Positions 23,901 through 33,700 of a stretch of DNA of 64,000 bases are shown here, piece after piece. Source of the stretch: Porites lobata (Eukaryota; Cnidaria; Anthozoa; Scleractinia; Poritidae). Location of the stretch: contig CALNXK010000079.1 in the NCBI GenBank assembly GCA_942486035.1, forward strand, positions 564,001 through 628,000. Direction: 5' to 3'. Every line of letters starts with the position of its first letter. Position 1 is the stretch's first letter. The notes beneath the pieces are model-generated. The model saw nothing but the letters and a program-made list of their open reading frames with translations, was not told where the DNA came from and did no database searches. The translations under genes were made by a program, and so were the position numbers.

Positions 23901-25094
23901 CAATACTCTGGGTCTTAAAATAACTGAAAAATGAAGGTACTACCGTTGCCCTGCAAATGGCTAGACCTTCGCGTGGCTCGTATGATCACGTAAAATAGCG
24001 GCCCCGTCTCCAGTAGGAGACGTTAATATAGTGTCCTCAATTAGCACTTTCGTGCTAAATACATTGACACACAAAGTGCATTTTTTATTTTATTTTTTTT
24101 ACCCCCACCCCCCTGGGGACCAGACTTAATCAGGCTCTCTCTCTCTCACTCCAAAGGGATGAGTAAAAGAGAACCCTGAGAACAAAGTTGTCGTTATTAC
24201 AAGTTGAGCCATGCAAAGTCCAAAGAACATCTGAGCCAATCCAAATTCAATGAGCAATTGATTCAGACGTCATACTTCACGTGAACGTAATTCATAATTC
24301 ACTGTATTCAATTCGGTTCACGGCATCTGAACAAAGTTCCAAAATCGAGCCCCTAATAGGCCATTTCCGAGTTCCAAAAAATTTCACTTTCAAAACGAGG
24401 CTAAGTGCGAAATCTTTGTTGTGAAAATGAGTTTTATTTGCATCATAATTAAAAATCATTTTCATATCAATGGCTTCGCACTTAGCCTCGTTTTGAAAGT
24501 GAGATTTTTTGGAACTCGGAAATGGCCTATTTTCTCTAAAATGCTGACGTAAGCCAAATCCAGCATCCCAAAAAATCTATTGGTCCTATTTGATTTATAT
24601 GATACACTGTTTTCCACATGTTAAGCCCTATTCTCTGTTCAGTAATTTTATTAGAGACTTCCGATCGTATCGGCTGCGAATAAGGACCATTTTAAAAAAT
24701 ATGCGCGTTCCCGCTGATCTGAAGATCAAGCATGCGTCGCAGACTTAATTTAACGCCGATAAGGTATACTAGGATAACGTTCGTCTGCCACTCAGAGGTT
24801 ACCGAAGATCACGCTTCAAAAGACCTAAAAAGAGGTTGTAAAAACTGAAAAAATTGAACAACAAAATGACTCAAAAGAGGTAAGCTTTTAGCTTAAGCTT
24901 ATAAAAATTGAAAAAATTGAACATGAAATGACTCACTGAATGTTTAGTTTCTCGGGTGTTCTCACTATAGCTGTGACATGATGTCCTTTATCCAATGCTT
25001 GCTTAACGACCTCTTTCCCCGTTCTTCCTGTGGCCCCAAACACGACCAATTTAAACTTTTTGGAGAGAGAAATCTCGTCACCCGAAGCCGCCAT
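20968..25094 (-). CDS. NAD(P)-binding protein, BLVRB/flavin reductase-like (copy 2)
   Basis: Exons on the minus strand are 24937-25094 (ATG at 25094), 23373-23543, 22242-22444 and 20968-21137 (TAA). They join in frame to 233 codons. Exons 2 and 3 have exactly the same lengths (171 and 203) and phases as in the paralogue at 6898-16890, which fixes the gene model. The nucleotide loop is FGATGRTGKEVV (residues 19-30), followed by VRTPEK, GDACDVESFAAALEGKDAV, NPTTFYTESMHAIMEG, VTSWCTQPGPNNSW, NYTIVRPCRL and GERSGNYKVEEGQCNTGT. The family is Rossmann-fold NAD(P)H-binding proteins near biliverdin reductase B. A soluble NADPH-dependent reductase is likely, but the substrate is not readable. One difference lies in exon 3, where copy 1 has VRPCGLFNG and copy 2 has VRPCRLMLG. 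An imperfect palindrome lies about 65 bases upstream of the ATG. Confidence 0.9.
23823..24085 (+). mobile_element. tRNA-derived SINE
   Basis: The head carries a pol III A box (TTAGCTCAGTCGGTAGAG, from about 23834) and a B box (GGTTCAATTCC, from about 23879). A tRNA-unrelated body follows, with two perfect small hairpins, CGTCTC/GAGACG near 24006 and TTAGCAC/GTGCTAA at 24041-24058, and a T-rich tail. It lies antisense in intron 1 of the second reductase gene. Confidence 0.85.
24357..24529. mobile_element. Palindromic MITE with about 57-bp terminal inverted repeats
   Basis: The left arm starts TAGGCCATTTCCGAGTTCC and runs to GAGGCTAAGTGCGAA. The right arm is its near-perfect reverse complement, ending GGAACTCGGAAATGGCCTA. 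The spacer is about 55 bases. The TA at each end suits a TA target duplication. It lies in intron 1 of the second reductase gene. Confidence 0.9.
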
Positions 25095-25158
25095 GTTTGA
25101 CCCCTACGTCACGCCCCTATTTCCCAGGCCCTTGTCCGAATGAAGGCGGTATCACGGC
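25095..25158 (-). promoter_or_regulatory. Proximal upstream region of reductase copy 2
   Basis: Reading minus, a CRE-like GTGACGTAG lies about 15 bases before the ATG. The start codon itself sits in ATGGCGGC, the usual YY1-type context of TATA-less promoters. No TATA box is seen. This is an inference from motifs only. Confidence 0.35.
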
Positions 25159-25290
25159 GATATGGGCATCCCCATTCCCAAAACCCTGGTGATATGGGCA
25201 TCCCCTGTAATCCTAACCCTAATCGCTAAGGTAATATGAGAAGGGGATGCCCATATCACTAGTGTTTTGGAAATGGGGATGCCCATATCA
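25159..25290. repeat. Long imperfect palindrome built from GATATGGGCATCCCC
   Basis: The left arm holds two direct copies of GATATGGGCATCCCC separated by ATTCCCAAAACCCTGGT. The right arm holds two copies of GGGGATGCCCATATC separated by the inverted partner. The loop has CCTAACCCTAA. The whole can form a stem of about 47 base pairs. It lies 65 bases upstream of the reductase ATG. Confidence 0.9.
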
Positions 25291-27374
25291 CTGACGGTGG
25301 CAAAAACCATAGCCTCCCACGCAGACGAACCCCTTAGACCTCGCCTTTCGCGAGAGGCAAAATCGGGGAAAATGCCATTTTTTCTGGGACGTGCTTTCCT
25401 ACTGGCGTACGCATACGGGCAACTACGCCTCTCCACGTGATCGTGATCTCGTACCCAGATCTGGGAACGCGATTACTCTGCACGAGGATGGGAAAATAAA
25501 GCCAGACTTCTTTAATCACTGTTTCTAGAAAAATTTGACCTCTAACTGGTGTGTGCACCACTGACCGCGAGATTTGACGTCTATTTTTTCTTCTTTGCAC
25601 AATCCCCAACAAGGAAAAGGACTGTTCAAAGATCCTGGTTAAAAGAGGTCAAGAGGACAGTAGTCTTTTTCTAAGTCTGCAAGTGTTCTTTTGTAGGGTT
25701 TCTAAACCGAACCAGCATATAATGTTTCACAAAAATGCTTACAATCTATCGTACAACACTTTTTGCCAAATCAAACAAACGCGCCATTCTTCTCAGACTT
25801 CACGAGTAAGTTTGAAACACGACACACAGCATCAGTCGAGTTAACAATTTATTTATAATGAAACAGTCCAGCATGCAGTTGCTACATCTAACCCTCAGGG
25901 CAAATTTGATCAACAACCATACAACATAGATATAACATATTCTTTCGGCCTCGTTTCCAATCCCCCTCCTCTTCCCTTATTCAAGGAAAGAGGAAAGACT
26001 CGAGAAACAAGGATGCCAACTCCTGCTCTTTGACCATACCATAAAAGCTCCTTTGTATAAGCTATGCAATTTTTCGGACGAGTTCCGCTGAAATCTGAGC
26101 AGTGATAGGTACGATGTCAAATTGCGCGTGTAATCTTCCCGCGATATTAGAATGATTTTACATGAACCGTAAACTAGATAGCAGACTAATACAAACTATC
26201 ATGCACTAATTCCATTGTCTTCTTTTGTTTCCTTGAAGCTGTTTGGCATTAGTTTTTAGTATCTGTTTCACGGGTCAAGTAAAATCACTCTATTGCAATT
26301 TTCTAATATTTAAACAACGGCGTTTAGGTTACCGTGTGGCGTCTGCCATGCGATGTAATAAAATCACCCCTCAGATATCCGCCAAGAGGTAGCGCTTTAG
26401 GTAACTTCCGCGAAGAAAAGTTCCGAGAAATTGCACGAGCTTGGGCACTTTCGCACAAAAACGTGCCTATGAAAAACGGGTTTTACCACAGGATAAAACG
26501 ACACTCAGAGATAATTATTGTAAAAAAAAATGTCTAAAAGGACTGGAACGACTGATGCTTGAAATAAGTTACAACTATTACTACTGCTATGACCCTCAAG
26601 TTTTTTTTAAGCCGAAGGTATTCAAGCGATGGATGGATTCTTTAAGAATGGTTGCACTGATCTTACAAATAAGAGATTGTAGCACGCAAAATTAGGAGTA
26701 GCGGCGTGTCGCCTTTTCTCGCGTGGGGTGATTTTCACGCGCGCTCGCGTTTCGCTAGCTCTACTATCCCTGAGGAAAAATGCGGGACTACTCGAAGTCT
26801 AAATTAGGAGGGTAAGTGGCGAGGATTAGAAGAGTACAATGTAAATAAATTTTAGGGGTTCAAAGATTGAAACATTTCAACTGTTTGGAATTCTGAAGAT
26901 TCTGGTTCACTGTAAAATATCTACGGTTCAAAACGTCCGCCCTGCTTAGCACTCCGGCTAGGTTTAGCAAGACATTAATAGCGGTGAGCTAGCTTCGGTA
27001 AGTTGGAATATCTTGGCTTTTTAGCAAGAATGTCCAGAATGTCCCCATAGCATGTTATTTCCCGCTAAATTGCAAAGATAGTTTTCCAGTATAACACGTC
27101 TCTCTCTAAACAGCATTAAATTTATCAAGGGTCATCAGAGTATAGATGTATTCTTATGTCGAAGAGTAAAAACAAGATACATGGTAACTGGCCCACTGGT
27201 CTTGCCGCGTGCATGGCAAAAAGAAGGGCAAACGAATAGATATCGGGAAAAAAAACGTCGCATTTCAAGATTAGTATAAAAGGTAGGACGAAACCGTTGA
27301 CACATGTAAAATTGATCAACTCATATGAAACGGGGCGAATAAATGTTGTCTTCTTCCTGAAACACTACCATTCA
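25291..27374. other. Intergenic between reductase copy 2 and the USP gene
   Basis: No gene recognised. Near 25314 an AGCCTCCCACGCAGACG fragment resembles the inner arm of the palindrome at 54557-54877. The right part should contain the 3' UTR of the USP gene. The short frames are unremarkable. Confidence 0.5.
26701..26811 (+). mobile_element. One arm of the TAGACTACGAGTAG foldback element
   Basis: GGGGTGATTTTCACGCGCGC then TCGCGTTTCGCT and CTACTATCCCTGAGG match the right arm of the palindrome at 54557-54877. Only one arm is present, so this is a partial copy. Confidence 0.8.
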
Positions 27375-27728
27375 TCATCTACTACCGAGGGGAAGGCGAC
27401 CATAAAACAACATGTATGCCTGACACTTCAGCACTTTTGTCTCCGGCACTGCGCTGACGCTTGAGTCGCTGACATGAAACCACTGACCAGCTGATGCAGG
27501 CTCATGAAACGTCCTGGAATCGCCTTGTTTCTTATGTGCATCTGTAGTCCACATGTTAGAAACAAAATCCGTTAGGTCCTTCATGTTAGTGATTTTGTCA
27601 AACAGTCCTTTCGCCGTTGGTTCGCTGACTTTGACATAAGCTGTGTAGTGACCGCTGTTCATATTACCACTGTGTTGAACTACTCCATACAGAGAGTACA
27701 ACACTTGCCCTTCTGAGTCTGCGCGGCT
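27375..27728 (-). CDS. USP16: USP gene last exon: His box and C-terminus
   Basis: It encodes VLYSLYGVVQHSGNMNSGHY, then TAYVK, a variable linker, then GQWFHVSDSSV and KVLKCQAYMLFYGRLP before TGA. The His and Asp of the triad are both present. The exon follows a long T run and CAG acceptor, in phase 0. Confidence 0.93.
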   Translation of the reverse strand, partial: SRADSEGQVLYSLYGVVQHSGNMNSGHYTAYVKVSEPTAKGLFDKITNMKDLTDFVSNMWTTDAHKKQGDSRTFHEPASAGQWFHVSDSSVSAVPETKVLKCQAYMLFYGRLPLGSR

Positions 27729-30700
27729 CTGAAAAAAAAAAAAATTAAAATTCGCCATGTTCTAAAAGGAGTGAAAAACTGAGTACACTATATGACCACA
27801 GAGCTCCTTAGGTTCGTTTGGCGGGACACCATGAACATCAACTAACATGGAGTACTACAAGTAGTACAAGTACTGTGTTCCCAGCTGCAATAACCAGGGG
27901 CGGATCCAGGATTTTTTTTAGGAGGGGGTGCACTCGTCTCTTGCTCTACTTCAACACCAATAAACCACATAGTTTTTTTTTTTGCAGAATACCAGTTGTA
28001 TTAGAAAACCGCAGTTCATCTCGGGGGGGGGGGTGCGCACCCCCTGCACCCTCCCCCTAGATCCGCTCCTGATAACAGTTTCAGAAATGCAACTAATCTT
28101 CACTATTCCCTAAACAACCGGCTGATACTTTAACAGGTGGCTTGCTGCTGTCCGCCATGTTTTTACTGTCCCTCCAAACGATCTCTAGAGCCTTTGGGGC
28201 CATTCCTAACTTGAAAACAAACCGGACACAATGTTCAGATTGTTCACAACGTTCTGTGAGAAAGAATTAGCTATTTGTCAATGTATTTGCAAAAAGGGCG
28301 AGAATAATGTGAATAAACAAATAATCTACGCATGTTGCTTGCTTCAGTCAATAATGCAGTACACCCATTTCTCGCTTTCGATTTTCTCTTGTGAATAAAC
28401 GACAGGCTTACTGGGCAAAGTTCATACATTAACCATGGACAGGAATCTCGCGTTCCATAAAAGGGAACGATTTTATAAGAATCTTTGTGTCATCTGTCAG
28501 TATATTTATGTAGCAGTGGCCAAAGTTTCAATAGACCATTTTACAGTTATGAGATTCGTACCCTAGCCTCTGAGTGAAAGTGAGACGGAGCTTGACCTCC
28601 GCCTCCATTTTTTATCAAAATTATGCTTAAAATACGAGTCAGCATTGAATTGAAGATCTTCATTGATAAATTAAAGCAAGCACTCGCAGGCACAAGTGCA
28701 AGTTTACAATGCAATAAAAGAGAAGTAATTTATAAGAATACAAGTTTTCTTACAAAAATTAAACTAAATAAGGTTAAAAAGGCATCTATAGCAGAAGAAC
28801 AACATGGATTAACATCGTAAACGAGGTAGGGTTATATCAAACCAAGGTCAACTCTAGCCTCAATTTTACCTGTAACTGTGAAATGCAATACTCTCGCTTA
28901 CCTTTCCATTTCTACTGCAGAAAGGCGCTAGGTTCAGTTGTAGAGGGAAGTCCACCTGTTTGGTAAGTTTCCGTAGCGTGAAGCGGGCCTGTTGAAAGCG
29001 TTTTAGATGAAGAGTAAGCACTGGAGGAGCAAGTGAGATTAGCAGCTGTTTGGTGGCGACTGTGTACACTGTTTGTTGTTTGGTTTCCTTCTTCTTGGCA
29101 GCCTTGGCACCTTTACACTCGTCTGGAGCAAAAATAAAGATGGAAAGTAAAGGGGAGGTTATGCCAATGCGGCCATCAATAGTCAGGACGGTTTTCAATT
29201 ACGTCTGACTGATTCGTAGGTCATGATTCGGTCAAAAACCCACTGTTGTGGCGTAATTTGTCATCCATGATATTAATAGGTAATCAAATGTTAAACTCGT
29301 GAAATAGGGGAATAATTTAACTTGCGTTTTGCGTTGTTTTATTTTTATTTTTTGCGTCTCCCTCTCTAATTTCACTAGTTACCATTTGATTACACATACA
29401 AACAAGGCCACCTGCAACCTCGCTTCAATTAAAGGCCCAGATACTCTGTTCGCGGCTGTCAAATGGTCTTTTAAGTTACAACCTTGTTTCTTCAGCAAAG
29501 CCAAAGCGTTTACTCTGTTCAAGGTAATACACGCAAACAACCGCAACCGAACGAATTAGTACTTGAGACCAATGGTAGCTGGCGCTGGGTACAGAAAAAC
29601 ACGGGCGAGTTAACCTCATTTGGCTTAGATTCTCTTGGGATATAGGACAAAGTAGCGTGGAAAACAGCCGACATTTCGCGATGCCAACATTGGTTTCCAC
29701 GCGAAGTGACGTTTGAGGAACGAGCGCAGAAATTCCATAGTGATGACGTGTCACAACCCAGATCTGCGTAGTGACACGTCATCAGTATGGAATTTCTGCG
29801 CTCGTTCTTCAACCGTCACGTCACGGGGAAGCCAGTGTTGGCATCGCGAAATGTTGCCTGTTTTCTCAGGCTAAAGAAAAAGTGGACGGACACTTTTTTT
29901 TTTCAGCCACCGAACAAACCAATTAAAACCCAAAGAAATCACAAAGCTATCAAAATCAACGGCAAGTTGTACACCACTCCATGTAAGGTGACCTTGCAAA
30001 CACGATTTATATTTACCATCATCGCTGTCACTGTCTTTATCATCAGCGCTTCCTTCGTTGCCGTTTACGCTGGATCCCTTATTGTTCTTCGACTTTTGCG
30101 CGCGCTTGCTGCACTCCTCACAAGCAAACTTATTATTTCCATCTAACAATTCTGGGGCGCAAAACTGGCTTAGACACGACATGACAGAGCATTCCCCTGG
30201 GGAGGGGTGATAGGAAGGCTGTAATGTAAGAGTGCTGTTAGCTTCTGAATCGTATTCATGTTCTTCCTTAGAATCAGTTTCAGGTTCGTCGCTTATTTGT
30301 TCATTTATTTCTGTTTTCTCCTCTGCTTCGTTTTGTCTTTTGTGAGCAAAATCTGAAACATTTTGTTCGTTTGCACTAATTTTACTCTCGATTGTGCTAT
30401 CTTGATCTACTGTCACGTGATCTGTAACATTTTCGCTTGTTTTTGTTTCCAATAAATGTTCTCCTAATTCGTTTGAAGAACTTTTCATTGCCACACTTGT
30501 TGGTTCGTTAACAGTTGTAGTCAAACCTTCAGAGTTATCTCTAGGTATATCATTTGCTGAAGTAATATTTTCATCCTTGACTGAAAGGCTATCTCTTTCT
30601 CCATCTTGAAAGGTGCCATCATTCGACGATATATCTGCGGAACTGATATTTTCATCCTTCACTGCAAGGCTACCTCTTCCTCCATCTTGAGAAGTGCCAT

Positions 30701-33700
30701 CTTTTTCGGACACGTCATAAGAAACACTTTCCCTATGAAAATCCTCGACGTCTCTCCTTATACTCATATTTACAGTCAACTGATCCATACCTTCAACTAT
30801 TTCATTTTCACTCGGAGAAAGACTTTGGTTATCATCATTGTCTTGTTTAATATCTGGTTCATTGTCACCAGGCCGGACTCCTTCTTCCTGCTTTGCATAT
30901 TCCGTATTCTCTGTTGTCACCTGTTCCACGAAAGCTGTTGTGGTAAGGTCTCGTTCTTCTGTTTTATCTGCATTTCCTTGCAAACATTCAGGACTTAAAC
31001 ATGATGAAATTGTATCTTTGTCCTCATTATCTATCACGTCTACCGCGGGAACTTCAGTCTCAGTATCACGTGTTTCATGCTCGTTTTCTTGATCATTTTC
31101 GTGCAAATTTGCGACGTCCTTTTTATCTATTATTTCGTCTAAACACTTAGGACTTTCTGTTACGCCTGCAACTTGTGAATCCTTTCGTGAAGGTGTGAGT
31201 TCATCTGTACAGCCGGGTTTAACATCTGAAAGAAAACAAAACAAAACAAAAAATTAGAAAGACGTTACCAAAAAGGGTATTCACCTGCTCTGGCGAAGAC
31301 ATTTAGTATAGAAAATTCCAAGACTCAGAGCGGAATTTGAGACAAAAAAACAAATATTTCGTCCGAATCGCCCGAACTTCGCCAGCGTTGTCAGGTGTCA
31401 GGTTGCGTAACAGAAAAGTTGTTACGTATCCCCAGGAGAGGATTGTAAATGGCCAGTAGGACAAAAGTTTTCTTTTTTTGTCTCAAATTTTGCTCCCAGA
31501 TAGGAGTTTTCTATACTAAAAATTAGAAAATATTAAAATAATATTTGATGAGCAAGCTATTTCTAAGGACAGCTCGTTTCAAATTTAAGAAATTTTTAGA
31601 GCGACTTAACTCACGTTCCATCAGGTATGCAAATTTATTGGAAAAAAATTAAAGAACGTTTTTAGTAACAAAAAGGTTCAACTCCCACAGGAATGGTTTG
31701 GAAAACCAACATGGTGGAAAATCATTTTGGTCGGTAAACCCACGATACTTCTGGTCAACTTAACTTAACGGTACAAAAACGCCTGATATCGTTGTGTCCA
31801 CTTCCTCAATAAAACGCCTGATATCGTCGTGTCCACTTCCTCAATAAAACGAGAAATCGGACAACTTCACGTCAAGGTCGTGCAACTACGGTAAAGAAAT
31901 GTACAAAAACGCCTGATACACGTGCAAAGTTGTTGTTATGCTACTCTAAAGCTATTGCTTTTTTGTTGTTCTCGTCGTCGACGTCGTTGATTAAGCTCCC
32001 TGAAGAAGAGAAGCGGGTCTTTCTGCAGGTACCGGAAAGCTTTGTATTTTTGGTCACTTGGGATTAGTCTTTATTTGGAGTTCTTTTGTTTCCTGTCTTT
32101 TATTACTTTCGTATTACGTAATCTGTGCTCCGGTACTCACAGAAGGAACCGAGAAGCAGTCGAAACGTCGCGAGACAAACCATAATACAGTGGAACCTAG
32201 ATATAACGAACCTCTATACAACGACGTCCTCGGTATAACGAACGCTATTTTTTGCCACAGTAATGGTGAAATACATGAAAAAGAACCTCGATGAAATGAA
32301 ACCTCGTAGCGAACAGATTTTGTCAGTCCCTTTGTCAGTCCCGGTCGTCGCCCGAAAGTCGTGTCGTACGAAGTTATATCGCCCGACATCAGAGTCATGT
32401 CGCCCGAAATTTTAATAAGAGTGTATGTAATATTTCTCGTTCTGTAAGCGATAATAAGACAAAACAAGCGGGATAATTGTAAGCATGATAAAATTTCGGG
32501 CGACTTGACTAAAAACTTCGGGCGAGATTACTCTCGGCCGACTTGACCGCAAACCCTTTATTATTCTCAAACGTTCATTCCTGGCACTTCAACTCAAATA
32601 TTACCATGGTTACCTCCTGGAGATTCAAGCCTGTTTGGTTCCTCGTCATCAGATTGCATTATCTGCTCGCCAGTCTCCTCATGTTCATTACTGCCGGGCA
32701 TCTCGTTAGAATCTCCTCTTGTATTCAATAGTTCTTCTGTGTTTTTATCAGTGTTCGATACCTGCTCTTGCTCATTATCACTACCGTCTAAATCAGACAC
32801 GTTCATTTGGTCGAGCTCATGGCCTTCGAGTCCCGACTCTCCCTTTTCCGTCTCTTCATCGTCGTTGCCTTCTTGCTTGTTGTTGGTTGTGTCTTCAGTT
32901 TGTTTACCTTTTCCTGCTTTTCCATGGCCTTTACCCTTTTTCCCTTTCTTCTACAAAAAGGCAAAAAGAAAAGTCAATGGATAGGGCAATTACGGAAAAA
33001 AAGATAAAGTTACGATAAGACCTTTTACAGACAAATTTTAAACCAATATTGCAATTTTTAAATATGTTATTATCCACTACCCTCAAAGTTTTTCAGGGAT
33101 AAGCAAATGTACTGGTAGGGGACTCAAGCCAGACTGGTCCCGTTTAAAGTAATGAAGGAACGAATATCACAATAGGACAGCGGCGGAGTCTTCCAGTAAT
33201 GACTTTGGGATGTTTTAACTTCAAAAAAGTTATTTTTAGAAATTATGCGGACCATGCAGAAACAGTTTCCAGTAAACTGGTTGACTTCCAAAAGACTCGC
33301 TTTGATGATCCAGTGCGTTAAAGCGAGGCAGAGACAACAAATTAAAAAATGGCGGCTTTGGCGGAGGGACTTCTACACGTGCTTGAATTATCCTATTTTA
33401 ACCCTTTAAGCCCTAAGAGTGGTCAGCATCAAATTTCTCCTCGTAATATCAATGCTTTGTAAAACAGTGCAGTCATGAGAATTAGGGACATCAACACACA
33501 AGACGAATTTGCTGGATATTTCATCAACTTCTCCCCACTACTTCTGTAGGAAATGAATAGGGGCAACAAATGAGAATTCAAATTTTGTTCTTAGGGACTA
33601 AAGGGTTAACGACGAAAATACAACAGAAACTGGATAACACTTCTACATGAACGGGCCCCTTAAAAGGAACCGTGAAAATACAGTTAAAGCCCGAGTTAAA

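Noticed and set aside
25215..25232. Telomere-like CCCTAA repeats
   Set aside because: Only about two units inside the loop of a palindrome; no array.
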